A DNA stretch of 64,000 bases from Undibacterium cyanobacteriorum (GCF_031326225.1 NZ_CP133720.1:1-64000); one strand, 5' to 3'. Shown: positions 42,631-52,491, counted from the first letter of the stretch. The notes: generated by a model from the letters alone, not told the origin. Translations and numbers: made by a program.

Positions 42631-43389
42631 ATGAAAGTAAGCGCGATTATTGCGGATGATGAAGATTTACCACGTAAAGATTTACGTCGGATGCTGGCCG
42701 AACACTGGCCAGAGTTGGAAATCTTGGCGGAGGCGGAGCATGGCGCTGACGCCCTAGAAGCCATCCATCAATATCAACCCGACATCGCTTTTCTGGATAT
42801 TCGTATGCCAGGTATGACGGGACTTGATGTGGCGAATGCCTGCAAGGGACACTGCCAAGTCGTTTTTACGACGGCGTACGATAGCCATGCTCTGGAAGCG
42901 TTTTCGACTGGGGCGATTGATTATCTGCTCAAGCCTATTGCAAAAGACCGATTGATCGAAGCAATAAATCGCTTGAAACAGCGCTTCGCTAGCCAGGCTG
43001 CGCCAAGTGATTTAAGTACCTTGATGGCGGAATTGGATAAGCGTTTGCGCCCCCAAAACGTCGAGCGCATTCGTTGGATTAGCGCCAGCGTTGGCGATAC
43101 GATTAAGATGTTCCCTATCGACAAAATCATTTTTTTCACTTCGGATGAAAAGTACACAAGGGTCGTTACCACTGAAGATGAAGCCCATGTACGCAAGCCA
43201 TTGAAGGAAATTATCGATGGTTTGGACCCTGAAATTTTTTGGCAAGTGCATCGTGGTACCGTGGTCCGCGCTGATGCAATTGCCAAAGCCCATCGTGATG
43301 AACTCGGCAAAGTCACGATTGAATTGCGCGGTACCAAAGAGACGCTCAAGGTGAGTCAAGCCTACGCCTGGCGCTTCAAGCCGATGTAG
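42631..43389 (+). CDS. LytTR family response regulator
   Basis: I start at ATG 42631, eight bases after AAGGA, giving 252 residues. The receiver domain (1-125) has acidic residues Asp9/Asp10, phospho-acceptor Asp56 in FLDIRMPG, and Lys in LLKPI. A LytTR DNA-binding domain (about 150-250) follows, with 'IDKIIFFTSDEKYTRVVT' and the closing 'WQVHRGTVVRADAI' strand. LytTR regulators bind paired 9-bp direct repeats. Together with the LytS kinase upstream it forms a complete two-component system. Targets may include the exported protein or POT transporter downstream, as in BtsSR/YpdAB-type peptide and pyruvate systems; this is only suggested by position. Confidence 0.92.
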   Translation: MKVSAIIADDEDLPRKDLRRMLAEHWPELEILAEAEHGADALEAIHQYQPDIAFLDIRMPGMTGLDVANACKGHCQVVFTTAYDSHALEAFSTGAIDYLLKPIAKDRLIEAINRLKQRFASQAAPSDLSTLMAELDKRLRPQNVERIRWISASVGDTIKMFPIDKIIFFTSDEKYTRVVTTEDEAHVRKPLKEIIDGLDPEIFWQVHRGTVVRADAIAKAHRDELGKVTIELRGTKETLKVSQAYAWRFKPM

Positions 43390-43518
43390 CAAGCGCTCAC
43401 TCGGTGCGATTTTCTGATCGCGCCATACTTCAAAAATCAACTTAATTTTTTTGCTTTCGTGGTGAGGGTAAGGCTCGGCTATTCCTTTCACCATCGAGAG
43501 TGCTCATCGGAGATGATA

Positions 43519-44172
43519 ATGAAATTAATATTTAAATTGGCAGCTCTGTTGATGTTGGCATCGACATATTCTTACTCAGCAGCTCAAGTGCTCGATCCTT
43601 TGTGGCAAAAGACGGTACAGCATCTGCAGAAAGCACAGAACTATGTGGCGCACGATATCGACCAAAAACTCGAGGCGGAGGGGAATGGAGAAAAGAAAAA
43701 TGTCGTGATGAAAATTCAGCAGACTGCTTGGAAAGATAAAAATCCTGTGTATACCGTGATCAGTGCGGATCCGAAACCGAAGGACGGAGGGACGCCGAAA
43801 GTCGTGGATTTCGAAGATGTGATGAAAGTAGTATTCAAGTTGATGCTCACTGAGCAAACCAAAGTGACACGGATGGACGCTCAAAAATTTGAAGGCTTGA
43901 ATGCGACGCTCTTTCAAATTAAGGAAGGTGGCGTGCAAAGTATCGATGCCAAACTATGGGTGCATCCAGAAACTGGTGAGGTCTATAGTTACCATATCCA
44001 AATGTCGATCCCGCTCATGGTTGAATTGGATAGTAAGGTCAGATTTGCGGAGACGGCTTTCGGGGTGCGCCTGGGACAGTATCGCGAAACGCATTTCAAA
44101 ATTAAGATTCCATTTAAAAAGGCCACTGGCAATTTGAATGAAACGCTGAGTAATTGGATTCCTCGCCCATAG
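43519..44172 (+). CDS. Exported protein of unknown function
   Basis: I start at ATG 43519, six bases after GGAG, giving 217 residues with a signal peptide (1-23, ending YSAAQ). The mature protein is lysine-rich and basic. A helical start (LWQKTVQHLQKAQNYVAHDIDQKLEAEG) is followed by a beta-rich part with repeated long strands, ending IPFKKATGNLNETLSNWIPRP. I recognise no family and see no catalytic motif or lipobox. The fold pattern, a helix and then antiparallel sheet, resembles small lipid- or ligand-binding periplasmic proteins, but this is a guess. It lies between a LytTR regulator and a peptide transporter in the same direction. Confidence 0.7.
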   Translation: MKLIFKLAALLMLASTYSYSAAQVLDPLWQKTVQHLQKAQNYVAHDIDQKLEAEGNGEKKNVVMKIQQTAWKDKNPVYTVISADPKPKDGGTPKVVDFEDVMKVVFKLMLTEQTKVTRMDAQKFEGLNATLFQIKEGGVQSIDAKLWVHPETGEVYSYHIQMSIPLMVELDSKVRFAETAFGVRLGQYRETHFKIKIPFKKATGNLNETLSNWIPRP

Positions 44173-44268
44173 TTTCCGCAACTCTAGGAAAAATTCTGAC
44201 GAGTCGCAGTTTTTCCGCAACGCGCAATCGATGTTCTATGAATTCCTTGTCAAAATGAGCTGCAGGCT

Positions 44269-44289
44269 AGCATTTCTAGGCTAGAATGC
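44269..44289. repeat. Imperfect inverted repeat upstream of the peptide transporter
   Basis: GCATTTCTAG and GCTAGAATGC are near-mirror halves (one base inserted on each side of the centre), about 120 bases before the transporter start. GGCTAG also occurs twice nearby as a direct repeat. It may be a regulator site. Confidence 0.3.
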
Positions 44290-44409
44290 AGCGTCATTTC
44301 AAGACCCTGTATTGAAAGATAACATTTTTGATATGCAGGACGAGACGTCAAATTGCCATCACGAATCAGTGATGACTAAGAAGAACATGGAAACTAGAGG
44401 AGAAATTGC

Positions 44410-45918
44410 ATGAGTGGTGCTGCAATCACGCCGGGACAAGAGACACCAGTACCGGAATTTAAACAAATTATGGGACATCCCGCCCCACTGTGGATGTTGT
44501 TTATGTCTGAATTCTGGGAGCGTTTCGCGTTTTACGGAATTCGTTGGGCTTTGGTGTTGTATATCGTTGCGCAGTTCTATAACGGCGACGGCAGCGGTCA
44601 ATCGGCTGCGAATGCTTTATATGGTTCCTATCTCGCCTTGGTCTATGCAGCGGCTTTGTTCGGCGGTTACGTGGCGGACCGTGTTATCGGTTATCAGCGC
44701 TCGATTTTGGTTGGCGCAGTGTTCATGGCAGCAGGTCTGTTCATGATATCGCTCCCCAATAAAGACATCTTCACCGCAGGTTTGGCGACCATCATTATAG
44801 GTAACGGTTTGTTCAAACCAAATATTTCAACGATGGTCGGTAAGCTTTACAGCATCGCTGATCCACGCCGTGATTCTGGCTTCACCATTTTCTACATGGG
44901 TATTAATGTTGGCGGCTTCTTGGCCCCAATCTTTACCCAGTTGTTGGCGCAGAAAGTGTTCAACACCGGCGATACTCCAGCATACAAGATCGTTTTCATC
45001 TCCGCTGGTATCGGAATGTTGTTGAGCTTGGTCTGGTTCGCGATTGGCCGTCGTACTTTGAAAGGCATTGGCGCTCCAGCTGAAGGTACGGAGAGTATGT
45101 CACGTGTGATCTACGTTGCGCTTGGCGCATTGTGCGTGATCCCTGTTGCGTATTTCTTGTTGTCTATGGGTGCCGCAAAACTGCAAGTGTTCTTGACAGT
45201 CTTGTTCGTAGGTTTGATTGTCATGTTGCTCATTGAAGGCGTGCGCAATGGCAATGTAGCGCGTGACAAAGTGATCGCAATGCTTCTGATTTTCGCGTTC
45301 AACATCTTGTTCTGGATGTTCTTTGAACAGGCTGGCAGCTCATTCACCTTCTTGGCAGATCAAATTGTGAACCGCAACTTAGGATTTATGGAGTTTCCGA
45401 CAGCATGGTTCCAGAGTGTGAATTCCTTGGCGATTATTTTGTTCGCGCCAGTGGTTGCTTACATTTGGGTAGCCTTGGACAAGGTTAAACTCAATCCATC
45501 GATTCCACGTAAGTTCGGTTTGGGTTTGATTTTTAATGGCTTGGCTTTTGGCTTGTTGATGTTTGCTTTGTCGAGTTTGGTTGATAGCAACAGCAAGATT
45601 CCATTTTGGCCGCTCTTCATGGTGTATGTGATCCAGTCGATTGGTGAGTTGTGCCTGTCTCCAATTGGCTTGTCGATGGTGACCAAATTGGCACCAGCGC
45701 GCTTGGTTGGCTTGGGCATGGGTGGTTGGTTCTTGTCGACAGGCATGGGGAATAACTTGTCTGGTATGTTCGCGAGCCATGTCAGTGGTGATGCAGGTAT
45801 GTCGATCACTTCAGCTTTGAGTGGTTACACCTTCGGTTTCTATTCCCTGATGGGTGCCGGTATCGTTCTGTTCTTGATCGCACCGTTGATGCAAAAATTG
45901 ATGCATGGTGTGAAATAA
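44410..45918 (+). CDS. POT family proton-coupled peptide transporter
   Basis: The 502-residue inner-membrane protein is a peptide MFS (PTR2/POT) transporter with about 12-14 helices. The helix-1 signature reads SEFWERFAFYGIRWALVLY, matching the ExxERFxYY proton and peptide-binding motif with Phe in place of the first Tyr. Helix-2/3 GGYVADRVIGYQRSI is the POT/MFS A-motif, and a 'FWMFFEQAGSSFTFLAD' segment matches helix 7. It imports di- and tripeptides driven by protons. GAGGAG precedes the ATG by six to eight bases. A terminator follows, so it is probably transcribed alone. Confidence 0.92.
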   Translation: MSGAAITPGQETPVPEFKQIMGHPAPLWMLFMSEFWERFAFYGIRWALVLYIVAQFYNGDGSGQSAANALYGSYLALVYAAALFGGYVADRVIGYQRSILVGAVFMAAGLFMISLPNKDIFTAGLATIIIGNGLFKPNISTMVGKLYSIADPRRDSGFTIFYMGINVGGFLAPIFTQLLAQKVFNTGDTPAYKIVFISAGIGMLLSLVWFAIGRRTLKGIGAPAEGTESMSRVIYVALGALCVIPVAYFLLSMGAAKLQVFLTVLFVGLIVMLLIEGVRNGNVARDKVIAMLLIFAFNILFWMFFEQAGSSFTFLADQIVNRNLGFMEFPTAWFQSVNSLAIILFAPVVAYIWVALDKVKLNPSIPRKFGLGLIFNGLAFGLLMFALSSLVDSNSKIPFWPLFMVYVIQSIGELCLSPIGLSMVTKLAPARLVGLGMGGWFLSTGMGNNLSGMFASHVSGDAGMSITSALSGYTFGFYSLMGAGIVLFLIAPLMQKLMHGVK

Positions 45919-46004
45919 GCTTGCACGGCGAAGACTCTCTGGTTGGCAACAATAAGAGAGTCAAATCTAGCCCGCAAGTGTGGCAATAACATGCATGAAA
46001 AAAC

Positions 46005-46036
46005 AAACGGCCAGTCGAAAGACTGGCCGTTTTTTA
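46005..46036. terminator. Bidirectional terminator between transporter and YdgA-like gene
   Basis: AAACGGCCAGTC (46005-46016) pairs with GACTGGCCGTTT (46021-46032) around GAAA, flanked by A and T runs. It lies between convergent genes. Confidence 0.9.
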
Positions 46037-46123
46037 TTGCTCGCGATATCGACTGAGATGCAAGTTTGAGTGCATCTCAGTGCGGCGTTGATGCAGCTGA
46101 TTTTCGCAGCTTATTCTTGCCGC

Positions 46124-47617
46124 TTACTCTTGTGGCATTGCATCTGCAGGCATTGGTGCAGCACTCATCACCGGTGGATAGGGTTTGCCATTGATGCTTG
46201 CTTTACCTTGTTTCCATTCCATATGCGATGTTAAGGCTTTCTCTTTGCGTGTGAGATAGCCTTGCGCTTGGAAACCAGTAATCGTCGCATTTGCCATGGT
46301 TAGTGCCATAGCGCGGGCGTTGGGGTCTTTCTGCGTCATATTCACGACTTCTTCGATCAGCGCTTCTGCAAAACTGAGATCACCTTCTGCCTCTAATTTT
46401 TGCAAGATGGATTGCGGCATGTTGAAGTCTGCTTCGGTCACGCCTACCAATTTTGCCGATGCGTTCGTCTTAAATTCACCGCTCTTACCGCTGACGCTCA
46501 AGCGATCCAAGGAGATGCTTGGATTGTATTTGAGCAGTTCCATGCCGTATTTTTTCCAAATCGTTTGCATCTGTTGCATTTGCTCGTTTGGAGTGGCACC
46601 GGTTTTTGCAACAGCGGAAAATTCATTCGACATCTTGCTCAAAGTGTCACCGTGAATATTGTGCAAAGAATAGTCGTAGTGGAAGTTAGAGAACTCAGCC
46701 TCGCCAAACTTTAAGCTAGCCATGCCCATCTTGATGCCCATATCGATCAAGTCTTTTTTGGCCGTGCTATCCGATTCCAGAGTGATATTGCCAGCCTTGA
46801 AGCCACCAATGGCAGCGCTGCTAAATTCGATACTGGCGATCGATGCAGTTGTCTTCCCGAGATATAACATGCTATTGCCGAAGGCGCGATCAATGTTACC
46901 GTCTGCTTTCATTTCGCCAATGCTGAAGTTACCTGATTCTTTTTGATCCGTGACCTTAAAGCCAGGCGTCAAGAAATTGAATTGGAATTTCTTGTAATCT
47001 TCGTCAAAGCCAATCTCTGCTTTGACACCTTTCCACTCGACCTTTGTGCTGCCGTTTGGATCATTGAAAGTCGCGTCCGGGCTGCTCAACTTCATCGTGC
47101 CACCACCGCCATAATTGAGGAGTGTGGTGATCTGCAAGAACTTCTTATCGCCAAACACTTTCTTAATTTCGGCGAGCACTTTAGGATCCAACACCAATTC
47201 AGTTTCAACCTTACCAGCAGCAACACCGAACATGCCTGGGAATGGGCCGTGGGTGATGTGATTAATTACGCTAATTTGAATAGGCTCAGACATTGCATGC
47301 GGCATCGTTTGCTCATCAACGGTGGCCTCGGCTGTTGCCTCGCCTTCGTTATCTTGGAACGCGGAAGCGCTGCTTGCGTTGGGTAGAGTCGACGCGAACA
47401 AGTTTTCTACACGCAGTTCGAAAGTTTGCTCTTGCGTCGAGCTAAACACACCGCGCTTATAACTCTGTTTGACGATTTTGAACTTAGACAGCACAGGATC
47501 ATTCTTATCCGCTTTGTTCAACTTGGTTTCCAAGCGTTTGCCCGTAAGCCAAGCGGCTCCAGGATAAGCAACCGCTAATGCGGCAACGACGGCAATGGCG
47601 AGCGAGCTTTTTTTCAT
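46124..47617 (-). CDS. YdgA family (DUF945) envelope protein
   Basis: I start at ATG 47617 (MKKSSLAIAV), seven bases after AAGGACAG, giving 497 residues. A single N-terminal hydrophobic helix (5-24) acts as a signal anchor. It is followed by the DUF945 pattern: 'GKRLETKLNK', 'VKQSYKRGVFSSTQEQTFEL', and long repeated beta strands describing a DUF945/AsmA-like lipid-channel-type fold. The protein ends in a Pro/Ala/Met-rich tail. YdgA-like proteins are periplasmic, membrane-anchored and poorly characterised. It stands alone, convergent with the peptide transporter. Confidence 0.85.
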   Translation of the reverse strand: MKKSSLAIAVVAALAVAYPGAAWLTGKRLETKLNKADKNDPVLSKFKIVKQSYKRGVFSSTQEQTFELRVENLFASTLPNASSASAFQDNEGEATAEATVDEQTMPHAMSEPIQISVINHITHGPFPGMFGVAAGKVETELVLDPKVLAEIKKVFGDKKFLQITTLLNYGGGGTMKLSSPDATFNDPNGSTKVEWKGVKAEIGFDEDYKKFQFNFLTPGFKVTDQKESGNFSIGEMKADGNIDRAFGNSMLYLGKTTASIASIEFSSAAIGGFKAGNITLESDSTAKKDLIDMGIKMGMASLKFGEAEFSNFHYDYSLHNIHGDTLSKMSNEFSAVAKTGATPNEQMQQMQTIWKKYGMELLKYNPSISLDRLSVSGKSGEFKTNASAKLVGVTEADFNMPQSILQKLEAEGDLSFAEALIEEVVNMTQKDPNARAMALTMANATITGFQAQGYLTRKEKALTSHMEWKQGKASINGKPYPPVMSAAPMPADAMPQE

Positions 47618-47791
47618 GTATCTGTCCTTGATCGAAATGTGACTCAAAAATGGTAGACGGAAGTGTAACGTTTATTGCAGCTCTTGTGCTGCATCGCAGC
47701 GAAAATTTGCGCACGATGCGCGGCATAACAGTATGCCGATCTCGACTGAGCCAATCTTTTTCAAGGCACTGAGGCTGAGGTTCAGCCGCGT

Positions 47792-50218
47792 TTAGGCTGT
47801 AATGGAACGCAAGGCTGCTTCCTTGCCATCAAGAAATAAAGCTTCGAAAGCGAGAGGATCGAGTGCCTTGGCAATCAAATAGCCTTGTATTTGATGGCAA
47901 CCTAATTTCGCTAACAAATCTTGTTGTTCAAAGGTTTCAACACCTTCTGCGATGACTTGTAGTTTAAGGGCTCGTGCGAGGCTAATGATCGCTGTGACAA
48001 TCGCCACGTCACTTTCGTCCTCCGGCAAATTCATGACGAAGGAGCGATCGATCTTTAGTTTATTGATCGGAAAACGTTTTAAGTAGCTGAGGCTGGAATA
48101 GCCGGTTCCGAAGTCATCAATCGCCATTTTGACGCCGAGCTTCGCGATCGCTTCCAGTTTTTTCAAGGTCTCTTGTGCGTCACGAATCAGGATCGATTCG
48201 GTCAATTCCAATTCGATGCAAGACGGATCCAGATGCGCTTCGCATAAAGCGCTGGAGAGGGTTTCGACGAAGTTGACCTGTTGAAACTGTAGAGCTGAGA
48301 CATTAATGGAAATCAGCATGTGTTGACCGTTTTTATTCCATGCTGCGGCCTGCGCAATGGCAGTCTGCATCACCCAATTGCCAATGGCGATAATGAGTCC
48401 GGTTTGTTCGGCTATGGGAATAAATTGGGCTGGGCTGATTTCGCCAAGCTCTTTATCGGTCCAGCGAATTAAGGCTTCGGCCCCGAAAACTTTCTTATTG
48501 TCGAGGCTAAATAAAGGTTGATAGTGCAGGCGGAATTCTTGGTGTTCCAAGGCTTGTCGCATCGCATGATCAATCTTCATGCGTGACAACAAACCGATAT
48601 TCATTTTGCGTTGGTAGAAGCGGAAATCAGAGCGACCGCGTTCTTTGACATAGTACATCGCACTATCTGCGTTCTTGATCAAGTCTTGCATTTGTGTGCC
48701 ATCTTCGGGATACAAAGCAATACCGATGCTGCAGGTCACAGTGAAATCAATACCGTCCAAATTGAAAGGTGCACTGAGGTCGGCTAATACCCGACGTGCG
48801 CAAATCTCGGCGCCAGCCGCGTCAGCTTGATGTAACAGAAGAACAAATTCATCACCACCTAGGCGTGCTGCGGTATCCACTTGACGCAAACATCTTTTTA
48901 GCCGTTCAGTGACTTCCACCAGCACGCGATCGCCGAAAGGATGCCCTAAGGAGTCGTTGATTTGTTTGAAATTGTCGAGGTCGAGAAACAGTAAAGCAAA
49001 TTGTCCTTGATCGCGACTAGCATGAGTGATCGATTGTGAGATGCGCTCTTCCAACAGCATGCGATTAGGAAGACCCGTCAGCGCGTCAGTGAAAGCGAGT
49101 TCTTCGATCTTTTGTTTGGCGTGATAATTCTCGGTGCGATCTTTAAAGAAACCGATGGTATGAATGGTTTTACCATCTTCATTTTGAACACGTACCAAGG
49201 AAATCATGCACAGGTAAGCGTGACCATCGCGTCGGCGATTCCATAACTCTCCCTCCCAGTATCCATCAAGTGCGAGCTCGTCTAACATGCGTTTCAGAAT
49301 ATCGGCATTGCCGTGGCCAAGGAAGAAATCGCTGATACTTAGGCCCAGCATTTCCACTTCCGAAAATTGGGTGAGGCGCTCAAAGCTTGGATTGGTGGTG
49401 ATAATTCTTTGTTCTTCATCAGTAATGAAGATCGCGTCGGTGCTGGCTTCAAACACCTTTGAGGCGAGTTGTAAGCGTGCTTGATCGGCCAGTTTTTGCG
49501 AAATATCGCGGAAAGAATAGACCCGGCCAATGGGGCGTCCGCGAGCGTATTGCGGTAAGGTGACACGTTCTAAAACTTTACCCGAGTGCAGTACTAAAAC
49601 ATCGCTGGCTTCCATTAGCGGTGAGCGACGGATTAAGGCCAGTCGTTCGTTGTAATGACTGGCGTCGACCATGCAATTGTCCATCCACGCATAGACGGCA
49701 CCATCATTGCGGCTGGTCAGTAGTTCTTCGGGTAGGCCCCACAGCTTTGAAAATAAATGGTTGTAGCTGCGAATGCTGCCGTCAAGGTCGGTGACCAAAA
49801 TACCGTCGGCGGTGGATTCCAAAGTGGCGCGTAATTCGGAAATCAGTTTTTCCAATTCGCTTTCAACTTGGCGTTGATCAGTGTGATCGCGAATGGCCAC
49901 AACATACATCGAGCTGGCGTTATCAAAGCGCACTAAACTAACACGGCGCATGACGGGGATTGCTTGTCCATCGGCGCGGCGTAACAGTGTTTCGGAATAG
50001 ATATTGTTGGAGAGACCCGCGGCAACGTCTTCCCAAAAGAACATATCCTCGGGGGCGGCGGCGAGGTCCACCACCGAGCGACCTGGTAGCGAATGGGAAG
50101 GTACACCGAGGATTTTATGGGCGGCGCGATTAGCGGCGACCACAGTGAGTTGTACCGGTTCGACCAGCAATACCGCTTCTAACATGCCTTCGATCAGGCC
50201 TTCCCATGCATGACTCAT
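47792..50218 (-). CDS. PAS-PAS-PAS-GGDEF-EAL c-di-GMP turnover protein
   Basis: The 808-residue cytoplasmic protein has three PAS/PAC modules (about 8-115, 130-240, 255-370), a GGDEF domain with intact GGDEF at 454-458 and an upstream I-site RQVD, and an EAL domain. The EAL motif is at 581-583 (GAEALIRW), with ELTES, DDFGTGYSSL and AEGVET also intact. Both domains look catalytically competent, so it may make or degrade c-di-GMP, or use GGDEF as a GTP sensor. Its ATG overlaps the stop codon of the HD-GYP gene (TAATG), so the two are translationally coupled. No membrane segments are seen. Confidence 0.93.
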   Translation of the reverse strand: MSHAWEGLIEGMLEAVLLVEPVQLTVVAANRAAHKILGVPSHSLPGRSVVDLAAAPEDMFFWEDVAAGLSNNIYSETLLRRADGQAIPVMRRVSLVRFDNASSMYVVAIRDHTDQRQVESELEKLISELRATLESTADGILVTDLDGSIRSYNHLFSKLWGLPEELLTSRNDGAVYAWMDNCMVDASHYNERLALIRRSPLMEASDVLVLHSGKVLERVTLPQYARGRPIGRVYSFRDISQKLADQARLQLASKVFEASTDAIFITDEEQRIITTNPSFERLTQFSEVEMLGLSISDFFLGHGNADILKRMLDELALDGYWEGELWNRRRDGHAYLCMISLVRVQNEDGKTIHTIGFFKDRTENYHAKQKIEELAFTDALTGLPNRMLLEERISQSITHASRDQGQFALLFLDLDNFKQINDSLGHPFGDRVLVEVTERLKRCLRQVDTAARLGGDEFVLLLHQADAAGAEICARRVLADLSAPFNLDGIDFTVTCSIGIALYPEDGTQMQDLIKNADSAMYYVKERGRSDFRFYQRKMNIGLLSRMKIDHAMRQALEHQEFRLHYQPLFSLDNKKVFGAEALIRWTDKELGEISPAQFIPIAEQTGLIIAIGNWVMQTAIAQAAAWNKNGQHMLISINVSALQFQQVNFVETLSSALCEAHLDPSCIELELTESILIRDAQETLKKLEAIAKLGVKMAIDDFGTGYSSLSYLKRFPINKLKIDRSFVMNLPEDESDVAIVTAIISLARALKLQVIAEGVETFEQQDLLAKLGCHQIQGYLIAKALDPLAFEALFLDGKEAALRSITA

Positions 50219-51510
50219 TATCGCATCGCCGCAAGTTGAGGGTTAGTCTCTATGCCATTGAGTTCGCTGGCACGTTCAAAGAAATAGCAGAGGCGTTTGC
50301 GGGGGGAAAGATAATCATAGACCGCCTTCGGTAATTGCAAAGGCTTAAGACTGCGACGTATGCCAACTTCTGATTCGTGTTCGAGATTGATGACGAGCGC
50401 TTCTTCGACCGGTACTTGGGGGTCATGAATGATAACGCGCGGTTTGATCGGTCGTGCGGAATTGACCGATACGACCATTGCATAGCGTTCATCACTGAGT
50501 TGCACCACTGAACCAGGTGGATAGATACCCATCATCTTGATAAAAGTAGTGAGCGTATGTGTATCAGATTGGGTCTTGTTTTTGGTGAACAGTTGCGACA
50601 GCGCTTCGTGTGGCGTCACTGCGAGGGCGACATTGCTGGGATTGCAGAGATTATCGAAACGATTCACCAAAGAAATGATGCGGCTGAGCGAAGTCATTCG
50701 CTCGCCCGAAATTTGTCCTGGGTAACCACTGCCATCGGCATTTTCATGATGCTGTGCAATCAATAAAGTGGCGCTCGGTGACAGCTGCATTTTGCGCGCC
50801 AAATTGACGCCATGGGCCACGTGACTTTGGTAGAGCTGCCGTTCCGCCATATTGCTCAAATCATCGAGCCAGCGGAGTCGGTCGGGTAATTCCATTTTCC
50901 CAACGTCATGCAACAAAGCACCGATGCCGAGTTCCAACATATCTTCCTTGGGGAGGTTGAGTGCCTTTCCGAGAAGTAGTGAAATCAAAGTGACATTGAC
51001 CGAATGTAAGGCGGTTTTTTCTCCGGCTTTTTCCGAGAGCAGGCGAATGGCGGTTTCTTCTTCTTGCAAGATGCCATCCAGCATACCTTGCACGAGTTTG
51101 ACGGCGGTTTCATTGGCGACTTTGGGTTGGGCGTGCACCACCTCACTGAGATGTTTGAAATCTTGAGTGGCCTGGCCAAATTGTTTTTCGCAGGCGATGA
51201 GACTGGCTTGTTGGCGGGCTAGTAAAGCTTTTCTGAGTTTGGCTGCTTTTGCTTCAGCAGATTCAGTGATATCGATGACTTTTGCGGTGGTTGTTGCGGC
51301 GGGAGCTGCTTCTTCGAGCACATGACTTTTCTCAGGCGAGTAGCGAATCTTGCTGAGTCCCAGTGCGCGTAGTTTTTGCAATTGTTCTTCATTGCGAATT
51401 TCAAAGCTACTGACGGGAAAAGGATGATCCATCCATCCCATATCGAGATAGATGTACATACCAATTCGCAATTGCGCTGGTTCGATGTAGTGTGTCTGTG
51501 CTTCCGTCAT
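50218..51510 (-). CDS. DUF3391 and HD-GYP c-di-GMP phosphodiesterase
   Basis: The 430-residue protein has an N-terminal DUF3391 domain (about 1-140, 'YIEPAQLRIGMYIYLDMGWMDHPF') and an HD-GYP domain (about 150-340). Metal ligands are His201/Asp202 in LLHDVGKMELPD and the signature is HHENADGSGYPG. A C-terminal extension of about 90 residues follows, also typical of this architecture. It should hydrolyse c-di-GMP. It precedes and overlaps the GGDEF-EAL gene, making a two-gene c-di-GMP unit. A perfect palindrome sits 32-49 bases upstream of the start codon, after a TATACT -10-like box. Confidence 0.93.
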   Translation of the reverse strand: MTEAQTHYIEPAQLRIGMYIYLDMGWMDHPFPVSSFEIRNEEQLQKLRALGLSKIRYSPEKSHVLEEAAPAATTTAKVIDITESAEAKAAKLRKALLARQQASLIACEKQFGQATQDFKHLSEVVHAQPKVANETAVKLVQGMLDGILQEEETAIRLLSEKAGEKTALHSVNVTLISLLLGKALNLPKEDMLELGIGALLHDVGKMELPDRLRWLDDLSNMAERQLYQSHVAHGVNLARKMQLSPSATLLIAQHHENADGSGYPGQISGERMTSLSRIISLVNRFDNLCNPSNVALAVTPHEALSQLFTKNKTQSDTHTLTTFIKMMGIYPPGSVVQLSDERYAMVVSVNSARPIKPRVIIHDPQVPVEEALVINLEHESEVGIRRSLKPLQLPKAVYDYLSPRKRLCYFFERASELNGIETNPQLAAMR

Positions 51511-51541
51511 AGTGCGTGGGCAGGATGTGAAATCACTACGT

Positions 51542-51559
51542 TTGGGAAATGTTTCCCAA
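51542..51559. promoter_or_regulatory. Palindrome TTGGGAAA-TG-TTTCCCAA, likely operator
   Basis: A perfect 8+8 inverted repeat lies between a possible -10 box (TATACT on the minus strand) and the HD-GYP start at 51510. This fits a repressor site near the transcription start, or a leader hairpin. Confidence 0.5.
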
Positions 51560-51711
51560 TATCAATTCTTTTAGTATAAGCCACAATAATAAAAAATGGT
51601 CTTTCTTTTTGGAAAAACCGACGTATTTTTGGCAGAAAAAATACGAAATGAAAAGCGCTGCTTCAGCTGATATATCAAGCCAGGTTCGACCTATCGACTT
51701 ATTGATACATT

Positions 51712-52491
51712 TCAGCGGCGTTGAGCTTGAAAGCGATCTTGTAATTGTTTGAGGCGACCATTTTTCTGAATCGAGGCGATCCCCCTGTTGATCTGCTCGA
51801 TAATGCGGTGAGCCTGAGGGTGCGTCAAACTGACGGCGAAATGCAATGGAAAACGCTCCGTGTCTGGCAGCGGTCGGATCTCAAATTCCTTAGCAGCAAA
51901 GTTGACGGTTCCTAAATGATCGAAACCGAGAAAGACCTCTTCCATATCAACCACGATATCACAGTGTCCCCGCTCAATTTTCTTGAAGAGACTGACATAA
52001 TTGGTTGCGCCACTTTCAATCTGTTCGTTCGACAGACCTGAATAAGAGATTGCAGCACCATGAAGTGAACAAATTTTGTAGCGAGCCAAATCTGATTTTT
52101 GGCTGATGGGAGGCGTGGAAAATTTGTGTTTAGCGTAGAAGTAAGCCGGCGTTAAGCTGAAATACGGGCGAGAAAAGAGAAATTTTGCTTCGCGCTCAGG
52201 GGTTTTGAAGGCCGAGATGAGAATGTCACTGCCCTGCATGTTTTCGACTTCCGCCAGACAACGAGCCCATGGCCGCAACTGCACCCGCGGTGGGGTTTCA
52301 AAGATCGCTTTCAACACTTCGATGGAAAATCCTTGTACTGATTTGTCCTTCGGGTTCAGGTAAGACATGGGCGGCCATGTGCTATCGCCCCCACAGGCGC
52401 GTAAAGGCGTTTGAGCATGGCTGTTGAGGACGACTCCGAAAAAGCCGAGCAAGAGAAGAAAAGAGCGAAGCATGTACTGAATCAAAGCCAT
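51712..52491 (-). CDS. Orphan periplasmic solute-binding protein (SBP family 3)
   Basis: The 259-residue protein has a signal peptide (1-26, ending NSHAQ) and an SBP_bac_3 fold. It starts with 'RACGGDSTWPPMSYLNPKDKSVQGFSIEVLKAI', the usual ligand-pocket pattern, and continues with hinge strands through 'RYKICSLHGAAISYSGL'. Four or more cysteines (Cys33 in RACGG, and others near RCLAEV, KICSL and GHCDIV) could form disulphides. No ABC permease or ATPase gene is nearby. Orphan members of this family often act as sensory domains or are lone binding proteins. It lies 200 bases upstream of, and in line with, the HD-GYP and GGDEF-EAL pair. Confidence 0.82.
   Translation of the reverse strand: MALIQYMLRSFLLLLGFFGVVLNSHAQTPLRACGGDSTWPPMSYLNPKDKSVQGFSIEVLKAIFETPPRVQLRPWARCLAEVENMQGSDILISAFKTPEREAKFLFSRPYFSLTPAYFYAKHKFSTPPISQKSDLARYKICSLHGAAISYSGLSNEQIESGATNYVSLFKKIERGHCDIVVDMEEVFLGFDHLGTVNFAAKEFEIRPLPDTERFPLHFAVSLTHPQAHRIIEQINRGIASIQKNGRLKQLQDRFQAQRR

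Noticed and set aside
43395..43450. Possible terminator after the LytTR regulator gene
   Set aside because: GCGAT and ATCGC form only a five-base stem and the T-run does not follow directly.
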